From: Kiritimatiellia bacterium
GTDB taxonomy: Bacteria > Verrucomicrobiota > Kiritimatiellia > RFP12 > UBA3636
DNA length: 46,136 nt
Reading direction: 5' to 3'
Assembly: GCA_017648065.1 (NCBI GenBank)
Contig: JAGCJJ010000003.1
Span: forward strand, 1-46,136
Below are positions 17,129-25,894 of this stretch, in pieces. A program made the position numbers and the translations under genes. Numbering within the stretch: position 1 is the first letter of the stretch; each line of letters begins with the position of its first letter. A model generated the notes under the pieces. That model did no database searches. It was not told the origin of the DNA and saw only the letters and a list, made by a program, of their open reading frames with translations.

Positions 17129-17665
17129 TTAAATTCCCAATTGTTCTGCTACGAACAGATCCTTTTGCTTTATTTCCTCTGGGGACAATCCGCAGAGCTC
17201 ATGAGGGAATACAAGCCATTCATTCACTTTCTTCACAAAATAATCCGGACCAAAATCAGTTGTATTTCTAGCAGGCTTAAAGTAAGGCATAGCGAATCGT
17301 AATTCGCAACCAGTTGGGGCAAGCTTTTCCTTCATCACGCGAGCAGTAGAGCCTGTATCAAAGATATCATCCACAATAAGAACCTTAGAATCCTTTGAGA
17401 TATTCTTCAGAACATAATCAAGATTCTCTACTACAGGCTCCTTACTTTCATTTATGCCAGTATATGAAACTGTTTTAACAATAGTGTGATAGAACTTAAT
17501 TCCCTTATAGAGGAAAAATTCATGTACAGCAATACCTACGGGAGAGCCTCCGCGCCACAATGCAATAAGAGCATCTGGGACAAAGCCAGAATCATAAATT
17601 TGCTTTGCCAGAGCAAAGCTATCATTATACAACTGATTAGCTTGTAGATAAATTTTATTGCTCAT
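17129..17665 (-). CDS. Purine-type phosphoribosyltransferase (hypoxanthine/xanthine-like)
   Basis: A type I phosphoribosyltransferase, probably for purine-base salvage. The 178-residue protein has the PRPP-binding VDDIFDTGST (98-107), the RGG loop (38-40), and an aromatic patch near the C-terminus (EWLVFPHEL) of the kind that stacks on a 6-oxopurine. It is closer to xanthine/guanine (Gpt) or archaeal-type Hpt proteins than to the standard bacterial Hpt, so I give no gene symbol. It is first in the minus-strand run with murA-galU-nadD-GH39 and has its own promoter at 17740-17768. No clear ribosome-binding site precedes ATG 17665. Confidence 0.82.
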   Translation of the reverse strand: MSNKIYLQANQLYNDSFALAKQIYDSGFVPDALIALWRGGSPVGIAVHEFFLYKGIKFYHTIVKTVSYTGINESKEPVVENLDYVLKNISKDSKVLIVDDIFDTGSTARVMKEKLAPTGCELRFAMPYFKPARNTTDFGPDYFVKKVNEWLVFPHELCGLSPEEIKQKDLFVAEQLGI

Positions 17666-17739
17666 ATTTTTGGTGAGGCATTTGCCTATTTACTGGTTAA
17701 ATCACTGCACACAAACGTGTTTACTTATTTTATAAAGCA

Positions 17740-17768
17740 ATTTTACCACAAACCCCTTTTTAAAGCAA
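17740..17768 (-). promoter_or_regulatory. Promoter for phosphoribosyltransferase-murA-galU-nadD-GH39
   Basis: On the minus strand TTGCTT (17768-17763), 17-nt spacer, TAAAAT (17745-17740). The start of transcription would be near 17733, about 70 nt before ATG 17665. The rest of 17769-17927 is very A+T-rich and shows nothing else I can name. Confidence 0.55.
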
Positions 17769-17927
17769 CAAACAAACACACAAAGCACTACATATTTTAA
17801 TCGCAACGAAATTAACAAATCAAAAGCACATAAACCCGCAACAAACATCAAAAAACCATCATTATTCATTTTTTACAAACATAAATCATTTATCTTAAAG
17901 CACTTAATATTTTATTAATAAATTGCA

Positions 17928-17956
17928 TTGATTTCACAAATAAATTATGCTAGAAT
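17928..17956 (+). promoter_or_regulatory. Promoter of second tRNA-Val gene
   Basis: TTGATT (17928-17933), 17-nt spacer, TAGAAT (17951-17956), 16 nt before the tRNA. It has the same -35 hexamer and spacing as at copy 1 (2142-2170). Confidence 0.6.
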
Positions 17957-17972
17957 TACCGGCAATTTTTGA

Positions 17973-18049
17973 GGGCGAGTAACTCAGTTGGTTAGAGTAG
18001 CTGGTTTACACCCAGCCTGTCGTTGGTTCGAGTCCGACTTCGCCCACCA
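17973..18049 (+). tRNA. tRNA-Val (anticodon UAC), copy 2
   Basis: All 77 bases, encoded CCA included, are the same as in copy 1 at 2186-2262. The anticodon TAC sits in the loop TTTACAC. The copies are direct repeats about 15.7 kb apart, both on the plus strand. Confidence 0.97.
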
Positions 18050-18056
18050 TCACTTT

Positions 18057-18085
18057 CCCACAGCTCAATGAGTCTGTGGGTTTTT
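18057..18085 (+). terminator. Rho-independent terminator of tRNA-Val copy 2
   Basis: CCCACAG (18057-18063) pairs with CTGTGGG (18074-18080), followed by five T. The hairpin is identical to that after copy 1. The 7-nt link between tRNA and stem differs by one base. Confidence 0.85.
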
Positions 18086-18169
18086 CTTTTTAAGAGCAAA
18101 TTATTTTAGATTATTCGTTTATTTCATTTGTTTTTGCTTGAATTACATTTGTTTAAGAGAGTAAAATAT

Positions 18170-18199
18170 TTGACAAGTAAAGGTTGATTTATTTCTAAT
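18170..18199 (+). promoter_or_regulatory. Promoter for the export operon
   Basis: A consensus TTGACA (18170-18175), 18-nt spacer and TCTAAT (18194-18199). Transcription would start near 18206, leaving a short leader of about 17 nt before ATG 18223 with no clear ribosome-binding site. Confidence 0.5.
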
Positions 18200-18222
18200 A
18201 ACATAAACAAATTGTAAAACTA

Positions 18223-19755
18223 ATGAAAACTAATCGAAAGCCACTATGCGTGGCACTGTGTTTTCTATCATTTGCTACAATTGCAGAAACCGTAGATGCG
18301 GCTCCACAAGGCCAAGCAGATATGTCCGCAATTGCGCTTCACGGAATTATTCCTGAAGCCGGTAAGTTAACTACTCTTCTTACACAAACGCTTACCTCTA
18401 ATCCTTCCCTTAATAGTGCTATTTCTAAAGCAAATTCTGCATGGCTAGAGCTTGCAGGAGAAAAGGCTGCTTTTTATACTCCAAGCCTTAATGCTAAGGT
18501 TGAAAATGGAGAAGCACCTCACACAATCCCTGCAACAGGATTCTCTTCAATTACAGATAACTCTGCCACTGCATATCAAATAGGTATAGAATCTCCTGTC
18601 ATTAATGGTGTATATGGTGGTGTGGGCATTCGCCAAGCATTTATGTCCGAGTCTAATGAAGAGGATACTGCTACCGCAGGTGCTTATATACGCATACCTT
18701 TGCTCCAAGACTCAGGCTTTGCTATCCATAAAAGCAAAATCAATGCACTTAATGCAACCAGCTTAGCAACAATTGCTGAAGCAAGACTAAAGCTGCTAGA
18801 GCTAGGCGTTGGCGTTGTAGATGCATATGCACGCTATAGCTATGCAATTATTGATGCTGGTGAAATTAGGAATGCAGTAAATCGTGCTGAAAAGCTTGTT
18901 GAGGAATCATCTCATCGTGCAGAGCTTCAAGATATTCCTCAATACCAAGTATACCCTGCTGAATATGAGGTTGCTATCCGTAAGGAGGAGCTACATGAGG
19001 CAGACCAACAGATTCTTATTCATGAGCGTAAGCTTCTTGAAGCACTCGGCACAACTAATAGTATCAATCAAATTGAGCTAGTAGGAGACAATGCTTCAAC
19101 TCTATTCTCGCAATGGGCTGAAGCTATTAGCAAGCTTTCTATTGACAATCTTAAGGCACAAAGCCAGCTGACTCCTCTTCCTGAGCTTTTAATTGCAGAG
19201 GCAAATGTAGTAAAAGCACAGCACAACTACGAGAGCATTGTTCAGCAAGAGCGCTCTAAACTAGATATTCAAGTAGGTGCTGGCTGGGATGATAATGATG
19301 CTTTAGATAACGAATTTGGTTATTCCATTGGTGTTGTATACTCTCGCCCACTTGGTTCCGATGGCTCCACATATAAGCTACGTAAGGGCAAGCAGGATAT
19401 TGAAACACAAAGCCTGGATGCTAAAGCTACAGCAATCTCTTGTGATCTTCGCATCCAGCGTGCTGAGCTTGCATTCTCAAGTGCTTGCGCTCGCCTCGCT
19501 TTGGCTACAAAAGCAATGGAGCAAGCTCAAAAGGTGCTTGCTTCTGAAAATGATCGCTTTGCAATTGGTGATGGCACATCACGTAATGTACTTGATGCAC
19601 AACAGGATTTAACCACAGCAATCCGCAGAAAGAATAGCATTGCTCTTGAAGTAATTCTTTCTGCCAATGAGCTATGCCGTGCATACGGACTCTCCCCATT
19701 CGTAGATAAATCTATCGAGGAAATTGCGGAGCTAGAGCTTGTCCCAAATAAGTAA
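18223..19755 (+). CDS. TolC-type outer-membrane efflux channel
   Basis: A 510-residue outer-membrane factor that would form the exit duct of a tripartite exporter. An N-terminal signal peptide (residues 1-27, ending ETVDA before APQG) has no lipobox cysteine. The body has two long helical, Ala/Glu/Leu-rich coiled-coil repeats (about 180-260 and 390-490) with short strand-rich segments between, the usual duplicated TolC plan. It contains family-like phrases such as LNAKVENG, ISIGVVYSRPL-type strands and GDGTSRNVLDAQQDL near 450. It is the first gene of a five-gene plus-strand operon with an HlyD adaptor and two ABC subunits, which supports the assignment. Confidence 0.85.
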   Translation: MKTNRKPLCVALCFLSFATIAETVDAAPQGQADMSAIALHGIIPEAGKLTTLLTQTLTSNPSLNSAISKANSAWLELAGEKAAFYTPSLNAKVENGEAPHTIPATGFSSITDNSATAYQIGIESPVINGVYGGVGIRQAFMSESNEEDTATAGAYIRIPLLQDSGFAIHKSKINALNATSLATIAEARLKLLELGVGVVDAYARYSYAIIDAGEIRNAVNRAEKLVEESSHRAELQDIPQYQVYPAEYEVAIRKEELHEADQQILIHERKLLEALGTTNSINQIELVGDNASTLFSQWAEAISKLSIDNLKAQSQLTPLPELLIAEANVVKAQHNYESIVQQERSKLDIQVGAGWDDNDALDNEFGYSIGVVYSRPLGSDGSTYKLRKGKQDIETQSLDAKATAISCDLRIQRAELAFSSACARLALATKAMEQAQKVLASENDRFAIGDGTSRNVLDAQQDLTTAIRRKNSIALEVILSANELCRAYGLSPFVDKSIEEIAELELVPNK

Positions 19756-19798
19756 GTAGCAAAACACTTTAAATTATTTATTAAGGAAAAAGAACAAT

Positions 19799-20611
19799 AT
19801 GAAATATCCATTTTCCAGTCTATTTTCTAAGAAGACAACAATACCTATTTCCCAAGACATTGTTAATCAAATTCAAGACTCTGAGCTTCTTGAAGAAGAT
19901 ACCGATAAGCTTCGCAATGATCTTGAATTTGTTAATGAAGAAACTACAACATCAAAGATTAAAGCAGAAGCAGATCGTAAAATTCGCTCTGCAGCAGTTC
20001 AGTCAGTTTCTCGCTTACACGTTCTACAGCAGGGACGCTGCCCAAAGTGCGGTGCTTCTCTAAACCAAAATGTATTTGTGTCAGTGTGCGAAGAATGCGG
20101 TTGGCACTCCTACTCTGTTCCAAGACAAGGCTCAATTTGCGTTCACACAAAGAATCGCGCAGAAGGAATTATGGGCGAGAAATGCCATGTTCTAAAGAAT
20201 GGCGAAGTGCTCGTGCTTAATGGAGATGTAGTTACAGCTCGCATTCCTTCCTCATCTGTTGAATGGGTTGAATACCTATGGGGCGAAAATGAAGTCAGCG
20301 CTCGTCGCAGCGCAATTAAGGAACGCCTATCTCTACCATGTGGTTGGTGTGGTAAAGAAACTACTCCTGATACAGAAGGCTTCCATCTTGTACATGCTGC
20401 ATTTGGTTCTACACAGGAGCGCTTCTGCTTCTGCTGTGATGAATGCTATGAAGCATTTAAGCAAATGTATCCTTCACGCGTACATAGAAATTGCTATGAG
20501 ACATCATGCGAAAAGTGTAACGAATGCATGAAGCGTTATACAGATGAAGCAGAGGGTCTGCGCACTCTTGCTAAGGACTTAATCACAATTAACAAAATGA
20601 GAAACAAGTAA
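19799..20611 (+). CDS. Cysteine-rich, zinc-finger-like cytoplasmic protein of the export operon (unrecognised)
   Basis: I do not recognise this 270-residue protein as a whole. It has no signal peptide or membrane segment. An N-terminal helical, charged part (about 1-75) leads to a zinc ribbon (CPKCG at 81-85, CEECG at 97-101), a strand-rich middle, and a second cysteine cluster. The second cluster reads CGWCG at 181-185, then Cys210, 212, 213 and 216 in a FCFCCDECYEAF segment, then Cys232, 237, 240 and 243. The pattern CxxC...FCxxxC...F resembles TRASH/YHS-type metal-binding domains (inference). It lies between the TolC and HlyD genes with short gaps (43 and 18 nt), so it is probably made with the exporter. 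It could be a metal sensor, an ATPase partner or a substrate-handling protein. Confidence 0.8.
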   Translation: MKYPFSSLFSKKTTIPISQDIVNQIQDSELLEEDTDKLRNDLEFVNEETTTSKIKAEADRKIRSAAVQSVSRLHVLQQGRCPKCGASLNQNVFVSVCEECGWHSYSVPRQGSICVHTKNRAEGIMGEKCHVLKNGEVLVLNGDVVTARIPSSSVEWVEYLWGENEVSARRSAIKERLSLPCGWCGKETTPDTEGFHLVHAAFGSTQERFCFCCDECYEAFKQMYPSRVHRNCYETSCEKCNECMKRYTDEAEGLRTLAKDLITINKMRNK

Positions 20612-20629
20612 AATTTTTGAGGTAATATT

Positions 20630-21667
20630 ATGGGCGATATTAGAACAGAAGCAGGTGGTGAAATGCCAGAAACAAGGCACGAGCATGTCCGCAGAAGAAA
20701 CAAAATCATTTTTTCAACCCTCGCAATTACCATTATTATTGTTACTTTGGGCTTTGTCATAAAGGTTCCACACAAGGCAACTGCTGTTGGTTACATTACT
20801 ACTGCAGAATATGCTGACGTAAGAGCTTCAACTGCTGGACGCGTTGCAGAAATACTTATCTCCTCAGGTGATACAGTTAAAAAGGGCGATGCGATGGTCA
20901 AGCTTGAGTCCGATACAGAGAAGGCTGCTGTAGAAGAAGCAGAAAAGCTTGTTAACAAGGCAGAGGCAGAGCTTGCCCTACGTAAAGCTACAGCAACAGA
21001 AAACAAGCGCGCTCATACAGAAGCAATCAAGCTTGCTGAGCTTGAACTAAAATATGCTAAGGAACAGCTTGAGGTAACAAAGAGCTTGCATGCAAAAGGC
21101 CTTGCATCAGGTCGCCGCCTATCAGAGGATACATTTGCTGTAACTAAAGGCGAAGAGCAACTTCGCGTACTAAAAGAAAAAGATATGACTCTTGAGGACA
21201 AGCAAATCGCTGTTCTTGAGCAGGAACTTGAAACAAAAAAGCAAGTGCTTTCTCGTGCTGTTGCTGAGTTAAATAAGCGCACAATCTACGCACCTATTGA
21301 TGGAACAGTAACCCGTTATAGCTTCTACATTGGAGAGATGCTTCGTACTGATATGGTTCTATACGAGATTTTCCAAGGTGAGGCAAACTGCATTAAGCTT
21401 CGCATCCCAGAAAAGCATGCTGAGAAGGCTGTAGTTGGTACACCTCTTCGCTTAACTTTAGGCACATATGGTGGAATTATCCCTCACAAGTTCGAAGGAA
21501 AGGTCACATATCTACGTGGCGTTGTTGAAGGCTCTGACAATAGCTTTTATCGTGTCGCATATTGCGAATTTAATCCTGAAGGCTACAATGTAAGCCCTGG
21601 AACATCTGCAAAAGCTAAGCTTAATTTTGGAAAACAGTCTCTTTGGAGACTAATCTTCATGCCATAA
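20630..21667 (+). CDS. HlyD/MFP-type periplasmic adaptor subunit
   Basis: Links an inner-membrane ABC exporter to the outer-membrane channel. The 345-residue protein has a short cytoplasmic tail, one membrane segment (about 26-45), and a biotinyl-lipoyl-like half motif (GRVAEILISSGDTVKKGDAMVKLES, around 65-90, described in part). A long Ala/Glu/Lys coiled coil follows (about 95-200), then the second lipoyl half (TIYAPIDGTVTRYSFYIGEML) and a beta-barrel domain. GAGG lies 7 nt before ATG 20630. Its place before two ABC genes and after a TolC gene points to a tripartite system. Confidence 0.88.
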   Translation: MGDIRTEAGGEMPETRHEHVRRRNKIIFSTLAITIIIVTLGFVIKVPHKATAVGYITTAEYADVRASTAGRVAEILISSGDTVKKGDAMVKLESDTEKAAVEEAEKLVNKAEAELALRKATATENKRAHTEAIKLAELELKYAKEQLEVTKSLHAKGLASGRRLSEDTFAVTKGEEQLRVLKEKDMTLEDKQIAVLEQELETKKQVLSRAVAELNKRTIYAPIDGTVTRYSFYIGEMLRTDMVLYEIFQGEANCIKLRIPEKHAEKAVVGTPLRLTLGTYGGIIPHKFEGKVTYLRGVVEGSDNSFYRVAYCEFNPEGYNVSPGTSAKAKLNFGKQSLWRLIFMP

Positions 21668-21694
21668 TATATTTATAGCTTTCAGGTAAAATTT

Positions 21695-23464
21695 ATGGAT
21701 AAGAGCCCTAGCACAATATCTAAGCTTCTAAAGCTCCTAAAGCCATTTCGCAGACAGATATTTTTGCTTATTTTGGTAATGCTTTTTATTTCTATTTTGA
21801 CAGCATTACCTCCACTTATTTCACGCTATATTATCAATGAAGTAATTGTTGGTAAGCAAGAGGATTTATTATTTGGAGTTGGATGTATTGCCATTACAAT
21901 TCCTATCTTCCATGCATGTTTAGGCTATACCCAATCTATGGGCATATCTATTGTAGGAACAAAATTCATCCTTAAGCTTAAAACCGACATCTATGACCAC
22001 CTGCTAAACCTGCACATGGGTTACTTTAGTAAAAACAGTACAGGTAAGCTTTTGAACAGAATTATGGGTGACTCCTCTACCCTTGCTCAAATTCTTGATG
22101 CTGGCTCTATCCAAATTATAGCTGACCTATTCTCTACAACATTTGCTATTGTTGCTACCTTCTACATTAACTGGCGACTTGCTATCCTGTTAATGATTTT
22201 TCTAAGCCTCTTCTATATCAACTTTATTGTTCTTAGAAAGCGTATTAGAACTGCTTGGAAGCGCTTCAGAGTTGCAGGTGACAGACTTGCCACAGGCGTA
22301 CAAAATCGTCTTGCTGCAAACCTAACCGTAAAAACATATAACACAGAGAGCAAAGAGAACATAGCTTTCGCAGAAGAAACAAACAACGCAGCAAACTTTG
22401 CTCATGATGGATGGCGAGCTTCTTCTGATAATTCTTTCAATGCTACATTCCTTCAAAAATTTGGCTCCGCTTCCCTATTTTTTATTGGCTGCGGTCTTGT
22501 TTTGAACGACACTGCCACATATGGCGACGTTTCTGCATTTGTTGGATATTCAAACCTTATTTTCTTCCCTATCATTCGCTTCACTATGTTTGCTGAAAGA
22601 CTGCAAAATATCCGTATTTCAGCTGACCGACTTTTTGAAATCCTTGACGAGGAACCTCAGGTTAAAGAAGCAGAAAACCCTGTAACCCTGAAAGACATAG
22701 CTGGAAAAGTAGATTTCAACAACATTCATTTTGAATACGAAGAAGGTCACCCTATTATTTGCGGATTTGACGTACATGTTAATCCAGGCGAAACAATTGC
22801 TTTAGTAGGCCCTACAGGTTGTGGTAAAACAACCATTCTTTCTTTGCTCATGCGCTTTTGGGATGTTAAAGAAGGAAGCATCACAATTGACGGCGTAGAT
22901 GTTCGAGAAGCAAGCAAAGCTTCCTTAAGAAGCTTATTTGGTATCGTGCTTCAGGAATCTCTGCTATTTACAACTTCTATTGCCGACAATATTCGCTATG
23001 CACGCCCATCTGCAACAATGGAAGAGGTAATCAATGCAGCAAAGATTGCAGAAATTCACGAGGAAATTTCTGCATTATCAAAAGGCTACGAATCCATTGT
23101 TGGTGATAAGGATGTGATGCTTTCTGTAGGACAGAAGCAACGCATTTCTATTGCACGTGCTGTTTTGGCAAATCCTTCAATTCTAATTATGGATGAGGCA
23201 ACCAGCTCCTTGGACAGCCGCTCTGAGAAGCTAATTAAGCAGGCTCTTGATCGCTTCCTTGAAAATAAGACATCATTTATCGTGGCTCACCGCTTAAGCA
23301 CAATTAAAAATGCTGACAAGATTATTCTTTTGGACAGAGGTACTATCGTTGAGATTGGTAACCACGATGAACTAATGAAAATTGAAAACGGCCGTTATAG
23401 AGAGCTTTACGAGAAGCACTCTGGAGCTGGCATAATTCTTGATGAATCAGAGGCGGAGGAATAA
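21695..23464 (+). CDS. ABC exporter subunit 1 (membrane plus ATPase domains; altered signature motif)
   Basis: A half-transporter of 589 residues: six membrane helices (about 22-45, 58-78, 140-180, 250-300) fused to an ATPase domain. Walker A is GPTGCGKTT (372-380), Walker B ILIMDE with catalytic Glu501, and the switch His is His532 (VAHRLS). All three are canonical, but the signature reads LSVGQ (476-480) instead of LSGGQ. This is complementary to the defects in the next gene and suggests a heterodimer in which this subunit brings the intact catalytic Glu and His. AGGT lies upstream of ATG 21695. The next gene starts 3 nt after its stop. Confidence 0.92.
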   Translation: MDKSPSTISKLLKLLKPFRRQIFLLILVMLFISILTALPPLISRYIINEVIVGKQEDLLFGVGCIAITIPIFHACLGYTQSMGISIVGTKFILKLKTDIYDHLLNLHMGYFSKNSTGKLLNRIMGDSSTLAQILDAGSIQIIADLFSTTFAIVATFYINWRLAILLMIFLSLFYINFIVLRKRIRTAWKRFRVAGDRLATGVQNRLAANLTVKTYNTESKENIAFAEETNNAANFAHDGWRASSDNSFNATFLQKFGSASLFFIGCGLVLNDTATYGDVSAFVGYSNLIFFPIIRFTMFAERLQNIRISADRLFEILDEEPQVKEAENPVTLKDIAGKVDFNNIHFEYEEGHPIICGFDVHVNPGETIALVGPTGCGKTTILSLLMRFWDVKEGSITIDGVDVREASKASLRSLFGIVLQESLLFTTSIADNIRYARPSATMEEVINAAKIAEIHEEISALSKGYESIVGDKDVMLSVGQKQRISIARAVLANPSILIMDEATSSLDSRSEKLIKQALDRFLENKTSFIVAHRLSTIKNADKIILLDRGTIVEIGNHDELMKIENGRYRELYEKHSGAGIILDESEAEE

Positions 23465-23467
23465 GCT

Positions 23468-25531
23468 ATGAGTTTTTTTGATGCCTCTAAGAAAAGAAAA
23501 GAACCACGCTACAAGAGACGTATTTCAATATTTCGTCCAGAGCGCGAGCATGTCTCCTACAACAACCCTACTGCGCTTATCTTCAGATTCTACAAGCGCT
23601 ATCTTCATGGGGACAGAAGGCGTTTATTTATCTATCTATTTTTGTCAACTCTTACCTCTTGCTCAATATTTTTAATGGGCTATTTTAATAAATACGTTAT
23701 TGACAAAATTCTTGTCATTAACGATGAAAAGCCACAAGCTGTTCAAGAGAGACACTACGAGGAATTCAGAACCGAAACTGCGCCAATTTTAGAGCAAAGA
23801 CGCACAGGCTCAAAAGTCCTGCACGACATTGATGCTCCAGCGATGAGTGAGCGTTCTCGTTATACTGATGCAAAGCAAGCAGAAAGCTATAGATCTGCTA
23901 CTGCATCTAAACGCCCGGCGAATGCTACCTCAAGGCTGGTATTCGTTTTCGTAGCATATATTTTGACATTCGTTCTACTTAACGAAACCTCTCGTTTAGC
24001 AACAAATGTCCGACACAGGGTTGCACAAGGCATAACGATAAAAATCCGTACAGACCTACATGAGCGCATTCTGTCTCTTTCTACGAAATACCATCAGGCA
24101 ACAACACCGGGAAGACTTTTAGCACGTATCATTTCTGATGTTGACGCTATCCAAGCAGACTTGCTTAACATAATAAATATTTTCGTCAGCCAAAGCTTGA
24201 TGATCGCCATTGGCTTAATCATCCTTTTCCTACTCGATTGGCACTGTGCTCTAATTATTGTTGCTATTTCTATCCCATACTTTTTGCTTAGAAGTAGAAC
24301 ACGCAAATACCTACGTTCCATCAACAGAGAACTGCGCCACACAAACGCATGCCTATGGGGCCTTGTTTCTCAGAAACTTGATGCAATGAAGGCAATCTTT
24401 GCATATGGTTGCGAAAAGTTAGAGAAGATTCAGATGTTCAGGCTCTCCTCTATCTTGGCTCGTGACTCCATCCAAAATGTTAAACTCAATGCCGGAATCA
24501 ACCGCTCTGCCATGTTAATATCACAAATTACACAGCAAACAATTCTTATTTTCTGTGCATATCGTGTTATCAATGGCAACCTATCACTTGGCAGCATGAT
24601 GTTTATTATTGAGGTTGTAGCAAACATCTTTGGACCTTTGCTTACTCTTGCGATTACTGCTGGTAATATAGCAAGCACACTTGTTCTTATCCAACGCATT
24701 ACCTCTACTCTTGAAAACCCAGAATATCTTCCTGAGGCAGAGAATGCTGTTGCATTCCCTAAAAATATTGAGTCAGGCATTTCAATCAATGACCTTTCCT
24801 TCAGATACGACAAGAATACACGTCAGGTACTTTCCAATATCAACATAGATATTCCTATCGGTCAATGGGTATGTATCATTGGTCCAAGTGGTTCAGGAAA
24901 GACAACGCTAATCAATCTACTTGCACGTCTATATGATCCAACCACAGGCTCTATTTCTATTGGCTCCACTCCAATGACAGAAATTGCACAGGATGACCTG
25001 CATAAGCACATTTCGCTTGTTCCACAAGAGGCTCAAATTATGAGTGGCACAGTGCGCAATAATATCGTTTACGGCACAAGAAAATCTCTGCCTACAGAAA
25101 TTATTGAAGCAGCAAAGGCTGCAGACTGCCATGATTTCGTCATGAAGCTTCCTGTAAAATATGAGACTGTTATTGGAGAAAAGGGACAAACCCTCTCTGG
25201 TGGTCAGCGGCAGCGTATATCTATTGCACGTGCAATTATAACAAATCCAGATGTATTGCTTCTTGATGATTGTACCTCTGCTCTTGATGCTAAAACAGAG
25301 CGTAAGCTTCAAGAGACTCTTACAAAAATTATGGAAGGTAAAACTGCTGTTATCGTATCTCAGCGTATTTCAATGGCAATGCGCTGCCACAAGATTGTGG
25401 TACTAGAGGACGGTTTCATAACTGCACAAGGCACACACCAGCAGTTAATGCACCGCAGCAAATTCTATGCTGAGCTATACGAAACACAAATGGGCGGAAA
25501 CAGCGGAAATAATTCAGCAACGCAAAATTAA
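23468..25531 (+). CDS. ABC exporter subunit 2 (degenerate catalytic residues; long periplasmic insertion)
   Basis: A half-transporter of 687 residues, about 100 longer than its partner. Walker A is GPSGSGKTT (472-480) and the signature LSGGQ (576-580) is canonical. Walker B reads LLLDD, with Asp601 in place of the catalytic Glu, and the switch His is Gln632 (VSQRIS). In known heterodimeric exporters (TM287/288, TmrAB, BmrCD) exactly this set marks the subunit that builds the non-hydrolysing site. Between membrane helices 1 and 2 lies a hydrophilic, charged stretch (about residues 85-157), predicted periplasmic, that most exporters lack. The ribosome-binding site GGAGGAATAAG overlaps the end of the previous gene. 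Confidence 0.92.
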   Translation: MSFFDASKKRKEPRYKRRISIFRPEREHVSYNNPTALIFRFYKRYLHGDRRRLFIYLFLSTLTSCSIFLMGYFNKYVIDKILVINDEKPQAVQERHYEEFRTETAPILEQRRTGSKVLHDIDAPAMSERSRYTDAKQAESYRSATASKRPANATSRLVFVFVAYILTFVLLNETSRLATNVRHRVAQGITIKIRTDLHERILSLSTKYHQATTPGRLLARIISDVDAIQADLLNIINIFVSQSLMIAIGLIILFLLDWHCALIIVAISIPYFLLRSRTRKYLRSINRELRHTNACLWGLVSQKLDAMKAIFAYGCEKLEKIQMFRLSSILARDSIQNVKLNAGINRSAMLISQITQQTILIFCAYRVINGNLSLGSMMFIIEVVANIFGPLLTLAITAGNIASTLVLIQRITSTLENPEYLPEAENAVAFPKNIESGISINDLSFRYDKNTRQVLSNINIDIPIGQWVCIIGPSGSGKTTLINLLARLYDPTTGSISIGSTPMTEIAQDDLHKHISLVPQEAQIMSGTVRNNIVYGTRKSLPTEIIEAAKAADCHDFVMKLPVKYETVIGEKGQTLSGGQRQRISIARAIITNPDVLLLDDCTSALDAKTERKLQETLTKIMEGKTAVIVSQRISMAMRCHKIVVLEDGFITAQGTHQQLMHRSKFYAELYETQMGGNSGNNSATQN

Positions 25532-25691
25532 GAAGAAACTGTGCCAAGCACTATTAAACGGCAGTTGATGTTTGCGTGATGGCTAATCGTGCGAAAAAAA
25601 TCACAGAATTGCGTAGGATGGCAGGATTGCTATGTACTGTGTGAGTGTGGTGTCTAGATGCTATCTGCTCGTGGTGTACGTGATTCAATTA

Positions 25692-25740
25692 CCTTGGAGC
25701 GAACAGGCTTCGAACTGGCTGTAGCACCAAGATGATTTTT
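25692..25740 (+). terminator. Possible rho-independent terminator of the export operon
   Basis: CTTGG (25692-25696) pairs with CCAAG (25726-25730). Inside, GC/GC and ACAG/CTGT continue an interrupted stem, and six T follow (25735-25740). It lies 160 nt after the last ABC gene. The internal bulges make it uncertain. Confidence 0.4.
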
Positions 25741-25894
25741 TAAGATTAACGTGTATTGGCTATCGCAGAGTCAGTGAATAAATTATGGTACATGCATTTT
25801 GCTAGTACATTATGGGAATTATATTGGGATTTAACTACAGTTTTTATGATAACAGTTCAATCAGTTACCAAATATAGATATTTATTGTCAATAA

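Noticed and set aside
2186..18049. Integrated element bounded by tRNA-Val copies as attachment sites
   Set aside because: The interval holds essential core genes (metK, ahcY, murF, murA, galU, nadD), no integrase was found, and both tRNAs are complete with their own promoters.
25700..25730. tRNA fragment suggested by TTCGAAC
   Set aside because: The bases around it do not form a 5-bp T stem on either strand, and no other tRNA arm can be drawn. A terminator-like hairpin explains it better.
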